Shown: positions 17,637 to 27,870, counted from the stretch's first letter. The stretch is DNA of 64,000 bases from Shimia isoporae (GCF_004346865.1 NZ_SMGR01000003.1:186001-250000), one strand, 5' to 3'. Translations and numbers: made by a program. The notes: generated by a model not told the origin, from the sequence alone.

Positions 17637-18320
17637 TCACCCCTTTTCAACCTCTGCCAAGAGTGCCTTTGCGGCGGCTTGTTCCGCTTTTCGCTTGGAA
17701 CTGTCGGTGGCCTCGGCGGATAACCCGTTTTCAAGGCGAACGGCAATTTTGAAGACCGGCGCATGATCGGGACCGGAGCGTTGGACCAGATCGTACTTTG
17801 GCGGCGGCAACTTGCGGGCCTGCGCCCATTCCTGAAGTGACGTCTTGGGATCGCGGGCATCAGCCTCGACGCTCTGCACTCGCGCGCCCCAAAGCCGCAG
17901 GATCATATCTCGCGCAATATCAAAACCGGCGTCGCGATAGACGGCGGCAATGACCGCCTCCATCGCATCACCCAATAATGCCTGCTTGCGTCGGCCACCG
18001 GACATCATCTCCGACCGCCCCAGCTTGAGCGCCGCGCCGAGATCGATATCGCGCGCCACATCCGCACAGGTTTCCTTACGCACCAACGCGTTGAAACGCG
18101 GGGCCAGTTGTCCCTCCGAAGCCGACTTGTCGTGTTCAAGCAAGGCTTCGGACATCACGAGGCCCAAAACACGGTCTCCCAGAAACTCCAGCCTTTGGTT
18201 GTCCTGTCGTGTCGGTGAACTCATGGACGAGTGCGTAACGGCGCGCACCAAAAGGTCGGGGCGTTCAAAGGTGTACCCCAGCCGCGCCTCGAGCGCTTTG
18301 AGTTCAGCAGACAGCTTCAC
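17637..18320 (-). CDS. rnc: Ribonuclease III
   Basis: RNase III cuts double-stranded RNA and processes rRNA precursors as a dimer. The 227-residue protein carries the signature [13 protein letters not shown] at residues 41-53, with catalytic Glu45 and Asp49, the second acidic pair in [12 protein letters not shown], and a C-terminal double-stranded RNA-binding domain from [11 protein letters not shown] to the end. Its start overlaps the stop of lepB by ATGA. Confidence 0.97.
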   Translation of the reverse strand: MKLSAELKALEARLGYTFERPDLLVRAVTHSSMSSPTRQDNQRLEFLGDRVLGLVMSEALLEHDKSASEGQLAPRFNALVRKETCADVARDIDLGAALKLGRSEMMSGGRRKQALLGDAMEAVIAAVYRDAGFDIARDMILRLWGARVQSVEADARDPKTSLQEWAQARKLPPPKYDLVQRSGPDHAPVFKIAVRLENGLSAEATDSSKRKAEQAAAKALLAEVEKG

Positions 18321-19153
18321 TCGATCGCCTTGAAAAAGCGATCACCGCGCCAGGTCCAGAAGAAGAACATGGAACGCCCCGCAGAAGAGAACATGATGCG
18401 GTCCGCGCGGCCGATCAGGTTTTCGTACGGTACGAAACCGACGCCATAGCGGTTCTGGGACACGCGGCTGTCGGTCGAGTTGTCGCGGTTGTCACCCATG
18501 AAGAAGTAGTGGCCCTGCGGCACGGTATAGACACCGCGGTTGTCTCCCGAAGTCTCACCGATATTCAAAACGCCATAGCTTTTGCCATTTGGCAGCGTTT
18601 CGATCTTGCGCGACTTCACACAAATACCGCCTTCGCCAACCGGGCCGTTTTCGCAGCCCGGGAAGCGGCGCTCCGGTCCTTGCGGCTCGGAAATTTCCTC
18701 AAAAACTCCGTCAGGCATTTGCTTGACCGGGACACCATTGATGTAAGGCAGACTGTCTTTGATCTGGATTTTGTCGCCGGGCAAACCGATCAGGCGCTTG
18801 ATGTAGTCTTGACCGGACACCGGATGACGGAACACCACGACATCGCCGCGCTCGGGTTCGCTGCCCATGATGCGGCTGTTGTCGCCATCCAGCCAACCAC
18901 AGATATCCTTGGCGTCAATGTTGATGCCAAGACGCTGAATGCGAATGGATGGGCAAGATGCGTAGGAATAGCCATAGGTCATCTTGTTCACGAAAAGAAA
19001 ATCGCCAATCAGCAGCGTATCTTTCATGGAGCCGGATGGAATCCAGAACGGCTGAAAGAACAGGGTGCGGAAGACACCCGCAATCAGAAGCGCATAGACA
19101 ATGGTCTTGATGGTTTCAACGATGCCGTTGTCCTGCTTGGCTTTATCGGCCAT
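18317..19153 (-). CDS. lepB: Signal peptidase I
   Basis: LepB removes signal peptides from exported proteins on the outer face of the inner membrane. The 278-residue protein has one N-terminal membrane anchor (about residues 13-35). The catalytic serine is Ser42 in [11 protein letters not shown] and the general base is Lys119 in [14 protein letters not shown]. The C-terminal family box is [11 protein letters not shown]. It lies between acpS and rnc in the usual alphaproteobacterial order and overlaps rnc by four bases. Confidence 0.97.
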   Translation of the reverse strand: MADKAKQDNGIVETIKTIVYALLIAGVFRTLFFQPFWIPSGSMKDTLLIGDFLFVNKMTYGYSYASCPSIRIQRLGINIDAKDICGWLDGDNSRIMGSEPERGDVVVFRHPVSGQDYIKRLIGLPGDKIQIKDSLPYINGVPVKQMPDGVFEEISEPQGPERRFPGCENGPVGEGGICVKSRKIETLPNGKSYGVLNIGETSGDNRGVYTVPQGHYFFMGDNRDNSTDSRVSQNRYGVGFVPYENLIGRADRIMFSSAGRSMFFFWTWRGDRFFKAIE

Positions 19154-19204
19154 GGGTCTCTCCGCGTTAGGTCGGGGGTTACATGCGACTGCAGGCGGGG
19201 CAAG

Positions 19205-19618
19205 TCAACCCGGCTTGGCCGCGACGGGGCGTGCTTCGATGACAACAAAGGCCTGCGCCCATGGATGATCGTCTGTCAACGTGACGTGAATGATGGCCTC
19301 ATGACCCTCCGGCGTCATTTCCTTGAGGCGCTCGGCGGCCCATCCGGTAACATGCATCACCGGTTGCCCTGTACGCAGGTTACTGACCGCCATGTCCTTC
19401 CAACTGATGCCCATACGCAACCCAGTGCCCAGCGCTTTGGAGCAGGCCTCCTTCGCTGCCCAGCGTTTGGCATAAGTGCCGACGGTATCCATTCGGCGCT
19501 CTGCCTTGGCCTGCTCAATCTCGGTGAACACACGATTTCGGAACCGGTCGCCGAACCGCTCCAGAGTACCGGCAATTCGGTCTATGTTTGCCAGATCGGT
19601 ACCCACACCGAGTATCAT
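19205..19618 (-). CDS. acpS: Holo-[acyl-carrier-protein] synthase
   Basis: AcpS moves the phosphopantetheine arm from CoA to acyl carrier protein, making it active for fatty acid synthesis. At 137 residues it has the family length. The magnesium ligands are Asp8 ([12 protein letters not shown]) and the Glu of [13 protein letters not shown]. The ATG at 19618 is chosen over an in-frame TTG at 19624, because it overlaps the stop of the upstream secreted-protein gene as ATGA and gives the classic MILGVGTD start. Confidence 0.96.
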   Translation of the reverse strand: MILGVGTDLANIDRIAGTLERFGDRFRNRVFTEIEQAKAERRMDTVGTYAKRWAAKEACSKALGTGLRMGISWKDMAVSNLRTGQPVMHVTGWAAERLKEMTPEGHEAIIHVTLTDDHPWAQAFVVIEARPVAAKPG

Positions 19619-20067
19619 GGCCAAAACGCTCCGATGCCTCCGGTGGATTGGTTCAGAGTGAACACAAGCCGTTGCGGCTTGGACGTGCCTGTTTCTCCAT
19701 CGTAGAGCCCCACATCCACCAGAAAAACCAAGCCTACCGAGGGGTCATAAGAGGCCTCGAGTGTGGAAAAGTCGACACCTGCAAACCCGAGGCCCTCGTC
19801 AAGCGATAGAACCCTGCACTGGCGACCGCCCACTTCGTCATAGGGCGGAGACAGGACTAAAAAATGATATGCGCCGCCTGCTGGTTCGATTGTGTCCAAG
19901 AGCGCAATACGCACGTCACCATTGGCAAAACTACGGCTATTCTCATCCCATGGTTCGACAATGGAATCCGCGCGGGCGCGCCAGTCACACTCAAAGACCT
20001 GTTGTGCGGCCAAAGGCGAGGCACAAAGGGTCAAAACGGCAAAGACCAATGTCTTGAGGCGGGTCAT
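19615..20067 (-). CDS. Secreted protein of unknown function
   Basis: A 150-residue protein with a clear signal peptide: [22 protein letters not shown], with cleavage expected after ...PLAA. The mature part has a single early Cys ([16 protein letters not shown]) and a second one ([13 protein letters not shown]), so one periplasmic disulfide is possible. I do not recognise a family. It is translationally coupled to acpS (ATGA overlap) inside the pdxJ-acpS block, where most relatives have fewer genes. Confidence 0.72.
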   Translation of the reverse strand: MTRLKTLVFAVLTLCASPLAAQQVFECDWRARADSIVEPWDENSRSFANGDVRIALLDTIEPAGGAYHFLVLSPPYDEVGGRQCRVLSLDEGLGFAGVDFSTLEASYDPSVGLVFLVDVGLYDGETGTSKPQRLVFTLNQSTGGIGAFWP

Positions 20068-20137
20068 AAACGGCTTCCCAATCTGATTTTCAGGCAGCAA
20101 ATCCCAAATCCGAAGAAAAAGCGAGATGAAAGCGGTG

Positions 20138-20455
20138 TCAGCCGGAGGACGGAATCTCCAGATCGAATACTGTGATGCCCTTGCCCCCGCCGTTACACAT
20201 CGCAACCAGTCTGGACCCGAGCGCGATATGTTCAGGATGTTCAGCATAGGCAGCCAACGCCTCGGCGGATTCTGCGTCGAACATAAATCCGTGAGGAAAG
20301 TCCTGCGACTTTGCTTCGAAATCCCGATTTGGCCCCGCAACAAAATTGGAACAGCCGTCCAGCGTGTCCACCAGTTCGGCAAGTTTCGCAAGCACCACAT
20401 CCAGCGGAGCCTGTACATGTGGGCGGAGGTTCAACATCACGATATGTCGGATCAT
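20138..20455 (-). CDS. Dabb (stress-responsive alpha/beta barrel) protein
   Basis: A 105-residue protein starting [12 protein letters not shown], the typical first strand of the Dabb fold, with the later family stretch DFPHGFMFDAESAEALAAYAEHPEH. Dabb proteins are small dimeric ferredoxin-like folds; the family includes uncharacterised bacterial proteins and plant stress proteins. Nothing points to a specific reaction. Its ATG overlaps the stop of the membrane protein gene upstream by four bases. Confidence 0.85.
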   Translation of the reverse strand: MIRHIVMLNLRPHVQAPLDVVLAKLAELVDTLDGCSNFVAGPNRDFEAKSQDFPHGFMFDAESAEALAAYAEHPEHIALGSRLVAMCNGGGKGITVFDLEIPSSG

Positions 20456-20901
20456 GTGTCATCTGCCTTTGCACTTTTGACCCGCAGGCCGTTTTTCACG
20501 CCAAGCCAGAGAAAGCAGACGTTGGACAGATAGATCGCCAGCACCACAATAAGGCCGATTATCGCCAGACCAAAGGCACCTACTGCCGCGATCTGAGCGA
20601 ACATGTTCACCCCGGCCGTCACAAACAGCCCCAGAAAGATTATCGACGCGATCGCAGCATGAAGGGCGGTTGCAACAACGCTCGTTGGGACGCCGAGCCG
20701 CCAATAGGTTCCGGATGACAGAGCGGTTCCCGTCTCCTTTGCCAGCTGCTGTCCGACAACGACCGCTGCGGTTGCCGCTGGCAGCCAAGTGTTCAAACCC
20801 GCCGGCACGGTGATCCCAATCGCTCCCAACGCATAACCGACCGCCATTAGGCCAAGCACAGTTAGGACAAACACTATGGCGTATTTGCGCAAATTAATCA
20901 T
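20452..20901 (-). CDS. ABZJ_00895-type membrane protein
   Basis: A 149-residue inner-membrane protein with four hydrophobic segments (about 8-28, 38-53, 73-98 and 105-135). It resembles the small family named after ABZJ_00895, which is of unknown function. Its start overlaps the pdxJ stop (ATGA) and its stop overlaps the Dabb gene start, so it is an integral member of this operon. Confidence 0.72.
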   Translation of the reverse strand: MINLRKYAIVFVLTVLGLMAVGYALGAIGITVPAGLNTWLPAATAAVVVGQQLAKETGTALSSGTYWRLGVPTSVVATALHAAIASIIFLGLFVTAGVNMFAQIAAVGAFGLAIIGLIVVLAIYLSNVCFLWLGVKNGLRVKSAKADDT

Positions 20902-21632
20902 GCGCGTGCCTCGTCCATGATGCGCCGCATTTCCACAATGGCGGGCTCCAGACCGAGGAAAATAGACTCCCCGATCAGGAAGTGGCCGATGTTGAGTTCC
21001 ATCACCTCTGGCAATGCCGCAATCGGGCCGACGGTTTCATATGTAAGGCCGTGCCCCGCATGGACCTCCAGCCCCAAAGAATGGGCGAATGTCGCCATTT
21101 CGGTCAGACGCTTCAGCTCCGCGTCGCGCTCGTCAAATCGGCCTTCGGCGTGAAAATCGCAATAGGCACCCGTGTGCAGCTCGATTACCTGCGCGCCAAT
21201 CCGGTTGGCGGCTTCGATCTGCGCGCGGTCGGCCGCAATAAAGATGGAAACCCGACATCCCACATCGCGCAGCGGCGCAATGAAGTGGGCCAGCTTGTTC
21301 TCTTCGCGCGCGACTTCAAGGCCACCTTCCGTGGTGCGTTCCTCGCGCTTTTCCGGCACGATGCAAACTGCATGTGGCTTGTGACGCAGGGCGATCGCCT
21401 GCATCTCGTCAGTGGCGGCCATCTCGAAATTCAGAGGCACGGTCAGTGCGTCCATGAGCGCATCGATGTCCGCATCCTCTATGTGGCGACGGTCTTCGCG
21501 CAAGTGGGCGGTTATCCCGTCAGCACCGGCCTCTTCGGCCAGCTTTGCGGCGCGGACCGGATCCGGATAGGCGGAGCCCCGAGCGTTCCGCACTGTGGCA
21601 ACGTGGTCGATGTTCACACCAAGGCGCAGCAT
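20898..21632 (-). CDS. pdxJ: Pyridoxine 5'-phosphate synthase
   Basis: PdxJ condenses 3-amino-1-hydroxyacetone phosphate with deoxyxylulose 5-phosphate to make pyridoxine phosphate, the last ring-forming step of vitamin B6 synthesis. The 244-residue protein begins with the signature [19 protein letters not shown] and has the barrel motifs [29 protein letters not shown] and [11 protein letters not shown]. The ATG at 21632 follows a perfect AGGAGG; the frame is open further upstream, but without similarity. It is coupled to the next gene by an ATGA overlap. Confidence 0.97.
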   Translation of the reverse strand: MLRLGVNIDHVATVRNARGSAYPDPVRAAKLAEEAGADGITAHLREDRRHIEDADIDALMDALTVPLNFEMAATDEMQAIALRHKPHAVCIVPEKREERTTEGGLEVAREENKLAHFIAPLRDVGCRVSIFIAADRAQIEAANRIGAQVIELHTGAYCDFHAEGRFDERDAELKRLTEMATFAHSLGLEVHAGHGLTYETVGPIAALPEVMELNIGHFLIGESIFLGLEPAIVEMRRIMDEARA

Positions 21633-21698
21633 GGCGTTTCCTCCTATGATCGTTGGCCCGACACTACGGCGGCCTTTGAGCAAGGAAAACCGGTTTTT

Positions 21699-22379
21699 TC
21701 AGGATTTGGGCGCGTCGTTTTGCGCCTGTTCTTCTTGCGTGCGCGCAACCTGCTCTTCGGCCGCTGCGCGGACTTGCATGATCTTTTTCTGAAAGCGCGC
21801 AGAGCGGGATTTCTGGTATGCCCGGATCACCGGCACACTCAAGTAATATGCGATTGTCGCGGTAAGGATACCGGGAACAATGCCTCCGATAAGATAAGGG
21901 TAGAAGACCTCATCATAAAAAATCTTGAGACCATGCCAGTCGGCGACCCTGTCTGTGAAGATAGCAAAGAAGTTGTGCCACAGGTCCGAACCGGCATCGG
22001 CAAACTTGCGTCCGAGTGTCTTGTGCTCTCCGGCTTCGAACTCTGTGCCCAGCAGGAAATGCCCTGTTTTCAACGACACAACACCAATCGGCACATAGGT
22101 CAGCGGGTTGCCGAAAAATGTCGCCAGTAAAGCCGCCAACAGGTTGCCGTTGAGTATGCGCGCAAGAATGGCTGCCACAACAAAATGCAGACCGTAAAAC
22201 GGGGAGAAGGTGGTAAACACCCCGCACCACACGCCGCGCGCTATGGTTTCCGGTGTTCCGGGCAGGCGGCGCAACCTGTGCTGCACATAGCGGGCCGCCC
22301 GCGTCCATCCACCGCGCGGATAGAAAAACTCCCCCAGCACCTGGAAGAAAGGTCTTCTGTCGCGGCGTTTGAATACCAC
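21699..22379 (-). CDS. DUF2062 membrane protein
   Basis: A 226-residue inner-membrane protein of the DUF2062 family, with three or so hydrophobic segments (residues about 48-75, 78-100 and 163-185). The family motif ARGVWCGVFTTFSPFYGLH followed by GNPLTYVPIG is clear. The function is unknown. The start is GTG at 22379 with an AAGGAAG site. It stands between rsh and pdxJ, a position seen in many Rhodobacterales. Confidence 0.88.
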   Translation of the reverse strand: MVFKRRDRRPFFQVLGEFFYPRGGWTRAARYVQHRLRRLPGTPETIARGVWCGVFTTFSPFYGLHFVVAAILARILNGNLLAALLATFFGNPLTYVPIGVVSLKTGHFLLGTEFEAGEHKTLGRKFADAGSDLWHNFFAIFTDRVADWHGLKIFYDEVFYPYLIGGIVPGILTATIAYYLSVPVIRAYQKSRSARFQKKIMQVRAAAEEQVARTQEEQAQNDAPKS

Positions 22380-22396
22380 TTGGGCTTCCTTGGTTG

Positions 22397-24559
22397 TCAG
22401 GTCCCGCTGGGCGCGCGGGCCGGTTCCGGGTTGCGATAGCGTGCGATCTCTGCCACGTCGTTCTCAGCTTCCAGCGCCAGCATCAACTTGTGCAGATGTT
22501 CGGCATCCGCAAGTTCGACGCCGACCAGCAACCGATAAAAATCAGGCTTGCGATCCACAAACTCCAAGCTTGAGATATTGGCCTTGTTCTCGCCAATCAA
22601 TGTGCAAATACGTCCCAGCACCCCGGCGTCATTTCCAATCGTTATCCAGAGTTTGACCTCGAAGATCGGTTTGAACTTGCCGGATTGCCAATGCAGGTCG
22701 AGCCAGCGGTCCGGCTGGTCTTCGTAATTCGACAGGCTGTCACAATCGATGGCGTGCACCACCACACCTTGTCCGCGGTAGGTGATACCGACAATGCGTT
22801 CGCCAGGAAGCGGCTGACAACATTTTGCACGCTGGAAACTCTGGTCGGCGGCCAAACCGATAACCGCGCGCTCTGACGTGACTTCTTCCGCTTCGTCCGG
22901 TGCAAGCTCGGGATAGACCGCCTGCACGACCTCGACACCACTCAATTCGGCGGATCCGAGACGGGCTAGAACCTCGTCCTTGCCTTTGAGCCTGAAGTGC
23001 TTGGCCGCAATGTTGAGAGCCTTGTCCGTCGGCTTTTTGTTCACCTGTTCAAAAGCGGCAACGGCGAGTTGAGCGCCGAGCTTCACGTAACGCTCGCGGT
23101 CCATTTCCCGCAGAGCGCGCCGGATCGCCGTGCGAGCCTTCCCTGTCGTGGCAATGTCGAGCCATGTTGCCTGCGGCATTTGCCCTTCGGCTGTGATGAT
23201 TTCCACCGATTGACCGTTCTTGATCCGTGTCCAGAGAGGCACGCGGCGGTGATCGATCTTGGCCCCGACACAGGCATGGCCGATGCGGGTGTGAATGGCA
23301 TAGGCAAAATCGATAGGGGTCGCCCCGCGGGGCAGCTTTACGACTTCGCCCTTTGGCGTGAAGCAGAACACCTGATCCGAATACATCTCGAGCTTCACAG
23401 CCTCGAGGAAATCCTCGTGATCTTCTTCCGCGTCGAATTGCTCGGTCAGGCCCGAAATCCATTTCACCGGATCAACGGCAAATGGGTTTTCGCCCCTTAC
23501 CCCATCTTTGTACGACCAGTGCGCTGCAACGCCGGACTCTGCCACGTCGTGCATCTGTTGGGTGCGGATTTGCACTTCTACACGACGACCGTTCCGGCCT
23601 GAGACCGTTGTGTGAATCGAACGGTATCCGTTCGACTTGGGCTGGCTAATGTAGTCCTTGAACCGGCCGGGCACCGCCCGCCATCGCTGATGGATCACAC
23701 CCAGCACCCGATAACAGTCCTGCTCGCTGTCGGTAATGATACGGAAGCCATAGATGTCCGACAGACGCGAAAAGCCCTGATCCTTTTCCTGCATCTTGCG
23801 CCAGATCGAGTACGGCTTTTTGGCTCGCCCCATGACTTGCGCGTTGATGCCAGCTTCTGCCAGTTCGTGTTCCATATCGCCGGTGGTGCGTTCGATCACA
23901 TCTCCAGTTTCTTTCTGCAGAGTGATAAAGCGGCGGATGATCGAAGCGCGGCCATCCGCGTTCAGCACCTTGAAAGCAAGGTCTTCGAGCTCTTCGCGCA
24001 TCCATTGCATACCCATACGCCCTGCCAGCGGCGCGTAGATATCCATGGTTTCTCGAGCCTTCTGCGCCTGCTTTTCCGGACGCATTGCCTTGATGGTCCG
24101 CATGTTGTGCAGACGGTCTGCCAGCTTCACAAGGATCACCCTGAGATCCTTGGACATCGCCATGAAAAGCTTGCGGAAGTTTTCAGCCTGCTTGGTTTCT
24201 GTTGAACTCAGCTGCAGGTTTGTCAACTTTGTCACACCGTCGACAAGGTCGGCGACTTCATCCCCGAATTTCTCTGCCACGACGTCAAAGGAGGCTTTGG
24301 TATCCTCAATCGTGTCGTGCAGCAGCGCTGTGATAATCGAGGCATCGTCCAGATGCTGCTCGGCCAGAATACAAGCGACATCGATGGGATGGGTAAAGTA
24401 GGGCTCGCCTGAGTGACGAAACTGCCCTTCGTGCATCGCGCGGCCAAAGTCATAGGCCGCGCGGATCAACGCTTCGTTTGTGCGGGGGTTGTAGGCGCGA
24501 ACCAGCGCGACAAGATCATCTGCCGGAAAGAGGGCGACCTTGTCGTCGGTTTCGGCCAT
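22397..24559 (-). CDS. rsh: Bifunctional (p)ppGpp synthetase/hydrolase
   Basis: This is the single long Rel/Spo homologue that makes and degrades the alarmone (p)ppGpp in the stringent response. The 720 residues contain, in order, the HD hydrolase domain (His57, His81 and Asp82 in LLHDTIEDTKAS), the synthetase domain (YGFRIITDSEQDCYRV and SNGYRSIHTTVSG), a TGS domain from about 380 and a C-terminal ACT domain (about 645-715) that senses the ribosome or nutrient state. Both catalytic halves look intact. It follows rpoZ on the same strand, a near-universal pairing. Confidence 0.97.
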   Translation of the reverse strand: MAETDDKVALFPADDLVALVRAYNPRTNEALIRAAYDFGRAMHEGQFRHSGEPYFTHPIDVACILAEQHLDDASIITALLHDTIEDTKASFDVVAEKFGDEVADLVDGVTKLTNLQLSSTETKQAENFRKLFMAMSKDLRVILVKLADRLHNMRTIKAMRPEKQAQKARETMDIYAPLAGRMGMQWMREELEDLAFKVLNADGRASIIRRFITLQKETGDVIERTTGDMEHELAEAGINAQVMGRAKKPYSIWRKMQEKDQGFSRLSDIYGFRIITDSEQDCYRVLGVIHQRWRAVPGRFKDYISQPKSNGYRSIHTTVSGRNGRRVEVQIRTQQMHDVAESGVAAHWSYKDGVRGENPFAVDPVKWISGLTEQFDAEEDHEDFLEAVKLEMYSDQVFCFTPKGEVVKLPRGATPIDFAYAIHTRIGHACVGAKIDHRRVPLWTRIKNGQSVEIITAEGQMPQATWLDIATTGKARTAIRRALREMDRERYVKLGAQLAVAAFEQVNKKPTDKALNIAAKHFRLKGKDEVLARLGSAELSGVEVVQAVYPELAPDEAEEVTSERAVIGLAADQSFQRAKCCQPLPGERIVGITYRGQGVVVHAIDCDSLSNYEDQPDRWLDLHWQSGKFKPIFEVKLWITIGNDAGVLGRICTLIGENKANISSLEFVDRKPDFYRLLVGVELADAEHLHKLMLALEAENDVAEIARYRNPEPARAPSGT

Positions 24560-24584
24560 ACACGTTTCCCTTAAGCCTTACGGC

Positions 24585-24938
24585 TTAGCCCTGGCCTTGC
24601 GCTTCCATCAGCGCGCGCAGGAGCTTTTCTTCGGACATGTCGTCGTCAGCCGGCGCGTCCGCTTCGGCGCCCATCAGCAGAGCCATTTTGTCTTCTTCGG
24701 GCTCGTCGACCTCAATCTGGGTCTGGTTGGCCTCGATCAGACGTTCGCGCAGCTCGTCGGCGGTCTGGGTTTCTTCGGCGATCTCGCGCAGGGCAACAAC
24801 AGGGTTCTTGTCGTTGTCGCGGTCCAGCGTGATTGCAGCACCGGCGGACACTTCACGTGCGCGGTGGCTGGCAAGCATTACGAGTTCGAAACGGTTCGGA
24901 ACCTTGTCGACGCAGTCTTCAACGGTTACGCGGGCCAT
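24585..24938 (-). CDS. rpoZ: RNA polymerase omega subunit
   Basis: The omega subunit helps beta-prime fold and, in proteobacteria, forms one ppGpp binding site on the polymerase. The 117-residue protein starts [20 protein letters not shown] and has the conserved [11 protein letters not shown]. The tail is acidic and longer than in E. coli, as is usual for Rhodobacterales. The ATG at 24938 has a GGAG site. It is placed just upstream of rsh, tying ppGpp synthesis and sensing together. Confidence 0.97.
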   Translation of the reverse strand: MARVTVEDCVDKVPNRFELVMLASHRAREVSAGAAITLDRDNDKNPVVALREIAEETQTADELRERLIEANQTQIEVDEPEEDKMALLMGAEADAPADDDMSEEKLLRALMEAQGQG

Positions 24939-25010
24939 GCGGCACTCCATTTTACGGTCTGATCAGAAGTGGTGTATCTAGTCGCAATTCTGAGTGGTGA
25001 CAAGCAGGTT

Positions 25011-25571
25011 TCAAAGGCTTTTTAACGCTTTGACGTCCTCAGCTGGCAGTTTCGCGTGCATTTGAGCCACAGTTTGCCCCAACAGCGGGTGTTTCCACTG
25101 CGCGGCAACGTCCATCAAGGGCCCTAGGACAAACGCCCGGTCCTGCAAACGCGGATGGGGGAGAATCAGTTGATCCGGTGTCGCTTGCACCTGCTCCTCA
25201 AGCGCCAGATCACGCCAGGATCGCTGAGTATCAAGGTCCGGAAGAACCACATCGCCGTACGCAATCAGATCGATATCCAGAGTCCGCATGCCCCACCTCG
25301 TTTCCCTTTCGCGTCCGAATTCGGCTTCTATCTCATGCAGTCTTGATAGCAGTTCATGCGGTTCGCGGTTGGTTGCGACAACCACAGCCGCGTTCACATA
25401 GTCGGGACCGGCGCCTGCCGGGAAACAGGGCGTTTCAAAGAATCGACTGACCCGAAGGAGAACAATTCCCTCGCCATTCAACCTCTGCAGCGCAGCGGAA
25501 AGCGTCTTTGTTGGTACACCAACATGTGAAGGCAGGTTCCCGCCGAGCGCTAAGAGTATGGTTTTACACAT
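25011..25571 (-). CDS. folK: HPPK (hydroxymethyl-dihydropterin pyrophosphokinase)
   Basis: FolK passes pyrophosphate from ATP to 6-hydroxymethyl-7,8-dihydropterin on the way to folate. The 186-residue protein begins ILLALGGNLPSH and carries the family signature RWGMRTLDIDLIAYGD, with the two magnesium-binding aspartates, and LPHPRLQDRAFVLGPL. It lies about 70 bases upstream of rpoZ. Confidence 0.95.
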   Translation of the reverse strand: MCKTILLALGGNLPSHVGVPTKTLSAALQRLNGEGIVLLRVSRFFETPCFPAGAGPDYVNAAVVVATNREPHELLSRLHEIEAEFGRERETRWGMRTLDIDLIAYGDVVLPDLDTQRSWRDLALEEQVQATPDQLILPHPRLQDRAFVLGPLMDVAAQWKHPLLGQTVAQMHAKLPAEDVKALKSL

Positions 25572-25724
25572 TTTTGCGTCACTTTTTTACCCACCTATAC
25601 CAAATAGACGGGGCCTGAACTTGATGCTGCCGCAAATATCACTACCCTTATAGTACTGTCACGCTCGTTCATTTTAACACTCACGGGACATTCCACGCGT
25701 GGCAGGCTCAGAAAGGACATTTTG

Positions 25725-26300
25725 ATGTTTTACAAAGACGAACGGCTCGCGCTGTTCATAGACGGGTCGAATCTCTATGCCGCCGCAAAGTCGCTCGGCT
25801 TCGACATCGACTACAAACTGTTGCGTGCCGAGTTCATGCGTCGTGGCAAGTTGCTGCGCGCTTTCTACTATACCGCCCTACTGGAGAACGACGAATATTC
25901 TCCGATCCGTCCTCTGGTGGACTGGCTGCATTACAACGGCTTCACCATGGTGACGAAGGCTGCGAAAGAATACACCGACAGCCAGGGCCGCCGTAAGGTC
26001 AAAGGCAACATGGACATCGAGCTGGCGGTCAACGCCATGGAACTCGCACCCCATGTCGATCACATCGTGCTGTTTTCCGGAGATGGGGATTTCCGGCCGC
26101 TCGTAGAGAGCCTGCAGCGTCAAGGTGTGCGCGTTTCGGTCGTATCCACGATCCGCAGCCAACCGCCGATGATTTCGGACGAGCTGCGCCGTCAGGCAGA
26201 CAACTTCATCGAGTTGGACGGCCTGCGCGAAGTGATCGGTCGCCCACCGCGCGATCCGATGCCGGAGCGTGAACGCGAAGAAGAATTCACCGCAAAGTGA
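25725..26300 (+). CDS. NYN domain protein (LabA/DUF88 type)
   Basis: A 191-residue protein of the NYN (PIN-like) nuclease fold. The acidic metal-binding residues are visible in LFIDGSNLYAA near residue 12, the middle Asp of GNMDIELAVNAMEL and FSGDGDFRPLVESL. Members are probable RNases or RNA-binding proteins; the LabA branch was linked to circadian gene control in cyanobacteria. The C-terminal tail is short and charged. The start at 25725 follows GAAAGGA. It is a single-gene unit with a strong terminator. Confidence 0.92.
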   Translation: MFYKDERLALFIDGSNLYAAAKSLGFDIDYKLLRAEFMRRGKLLRAFYYTALLENDEYSPIRPLVDWLHYNGFTMVTKAAKEYTDSQGRRKVKGNMDIELAVNAMELAPHVDHIVLFSGDGDFRPLVESLQRQGVRVSVVSTIRSQPPMISDELRRQADNFIELDGLREVIGRPPRDPMPEREREEEFTAK

Positions 26301-26309
26301 TACCTTCGA

Positions 26310-26336
26310 AACCGGGGCCGACGCGCCCCGGTTTTT
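26310..26336 (+). terminator. Rho-independent terminator of the NYN gene
   Basis: AACCGGGGC (26310-26318) pairs with GCCCCGGTT (26325-26333) and continues into a run of T, ten bases after the stop codon. It also lies close to the tail end of the cytochrome gene on the other strand. Confidence 0.92.
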
Positions 26337-26351
26337 CTTTTACCGATTTGA

Positions 26352-26798
26352 TTATCCCCCATTCACACCGTTGTGCATTTCGATAACCTCATCAGGCCAA
26401 GTGCTTTTGATGTAGGCCAGCACATCCAGAATATCCTGATCACTCAGTGTGTCTTCAAAGCCGGGCATATCGCTCTCATACCCCTGCCCCACAACTTTTT
26501 CCGTTCCAAACTTGGTTATTGCAAACAGCACATCATCCGCATGATGCCACGTATGTCCGCTTTCATCATGAGGAGGCGCAGGCATTCTCCCAGTGTCTTT
26601 TCGCCGTTTCCACTGCGGCTCACCCTCAAGGTCAGCGCCATGACAGGCCGCGCAGTTTTCCGCGTAAATCTCGACGCCGCGCGCCACGCTATCCGCATCC
26701 TTGTAGGGCAAAATACCTGCCTCAGCCGTCGATTGAGTCCACCAGACCCCAAGCGCTATTGCCGAAACCCCTGCCGCACCTGCCATGATCCAACGCAT
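26352..26798 (-). CDS. Monohaem cytochrome c, membrane-anchored
   Basis: A 148-residue class I cytochrome c. Residues 1-28 form an uncleaved anchor or signal sequence; the haem site is CAACH at 49-53, and Met111 in YESDMPGFED is the likely axial ligand. The C-terminal helix DILDVLAYIKSTWPDE is typical of small c-type electron carriers. The ATG at 26798 has a GGGAG site; the frame extends upstream without a plausible start. It is divergent from ispH. The partner oxidase or reductase cannot be told. Confidence 0.9.
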   Translation of the reverse strand: MRWIMAGAAGVSAIALGVWWTQSTAEAGILPYKDADSVARGVEIYAENCAACHGADLEGEPQWKRRKDTGRMPAPPHDESGHTWHHADDVLFAITKFGTEKVVGQGYESDMPGFEDTLSDQDILDVLAYIKSTWPDEVIEMHNGVNGG

Positions 26799-26916
26799 TC
26801 TTGTCTCCCGTATTGGTATTATCGGGGCGCGTAGCAGCCTCCCGCGCTGGAAGGTCAAGCCTCTGGACGAGGCGCGCGTGACGGCGTACCTGTGAGAGCG
26901 CGTTCGGGAGACAAAC

Positions 26917-27870
26917 ATGAGCAAACCACCGCTACAAATTCACCTTGCCGCGCCGCGCGGATTTTGCGCCGGTGTCGATCGCGCCATCAAGATCGTTGAA
27001 ATGGCTCTCATAAAGTGGGGTGCTCCGGTCTATGTGCGTCACGAAATTGTTCACAACAAATTTGTGGTCGACGGCCTGCGCGACAAGGGTGCGGTGTTTG
27101 TCGAGGAACTGGACGAATGCCCCAATGATCGGCCCGTGATTTTTTCGGCGCATGGCGTGGCCAAGGTCGTGCCTGCAGAGGCCGAACGACGCAACATGAT
27201 CTACGTCGATGCCACCTGTCCACTGGTGAGCAAAGTCCATATCGAAGCTGAACGGCACTCCGACAACGGATTGCAAATCATAATGATCGGCCATGCCGGA
27301 CATCCTGAGACCATCGGAACAATGGGACAACTCCCAGAGGGTGAAGTCCTGTTGGTGGAAACCGAGGATGACGTCGCAACGGTTGAGGTCCGAAACCCCG
27401 ACAAGCTTGCATTTGTGACGCAAACCACCCTGAGCGTGGACGACACAAAAGGCATTGTCGCCGCGCTGAACACCCGCTTTCCGAACATCGTGGGACCCCA
27501 CAAAGAAGACATCTGTTACGCGACAACCAACCGGCAGGAAGCCGTCAAGGAAGTGGCCCCGAAAGTGGACGCAATGCTGGTCGTCGGCGCGCCGAATTCC
27601 TCCAATTCAAAACGTCTGGTCGAGGTGGGAGCAAAGAACGGCTGTGACTATAGCCAGTTGGTACAACGCGCGGGAGACATTGATTGGCGGGCGCTGGAGG
27701 GCATAGGCACTTTGGGAATAACTGCCGGCGCAAGCGCGCCCGAAGTACTCGTGAACGAGGTCATCGACGCATTCCGCGAAAGGTTCGATGTGACTGTCGA
27801 TATCGTGGAAACCGCTGTGGAACGTGTAAACTTCAAAGTGCCGCGCGTTCTGCGTGACGTAGAGGTGTGA
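26917..27870 (+). CDS. ispH: 4-hydroxy-3-methylbut-2-enyl diphosphate reductase
   Basis: IspH, a [4Fe-4S] enzyme, makes IPP and DMAPP in the last step of the MEP isoprenoid pathway. The 317-residue protein has the cluster cysteines at Cys17 ([12 protein letters not shown]), in [12 protein letters not shown] and in AKNGCDYSQ-like surroundings, and the active-site Glu in the TQTTLSVDD region. The C-terminus [12 protein letters not shown] is typical. A GGGAG site precedes the ATG. The next gene begins with a GTG that overlaps the ispH stop. Confidence 0.97.
   Translation: MSKPPLQIHLAAPRGFCAGVDRAIKIVEMALIKWGAPVYVRHEIVHNKFVVDGLRDKGAVFVEELDECPNDRPVIFSAHGVAKVVPAEAERRNMIYVDATCPLVSKVHIEAERHSDNGLQIIMIGHAGHPETIGTMGQLPEGEVLLVETEDDVATVEVRNPDKLAFVTQTTLSVDDTKGIVAALNTRFPNIVGPHKEDICYATTNRQEAVKEVAPKVDAMLVVGAPNSSNSKRLVEVGAKNGCDYSQLVQRAGDIDWRALEGIGTLGITAGASAPEVLVNEVIDAFRERFDVTVDIVETAVERVNFKVPRVLRDVEV

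Noticed and set aside
17543-17860. N-terminal extension of era by about 106 codons
   Set aside because: This part overlaps rnc in another frame, has no similarity to Era, and MTTRAGFVALIGEP is the standard start.
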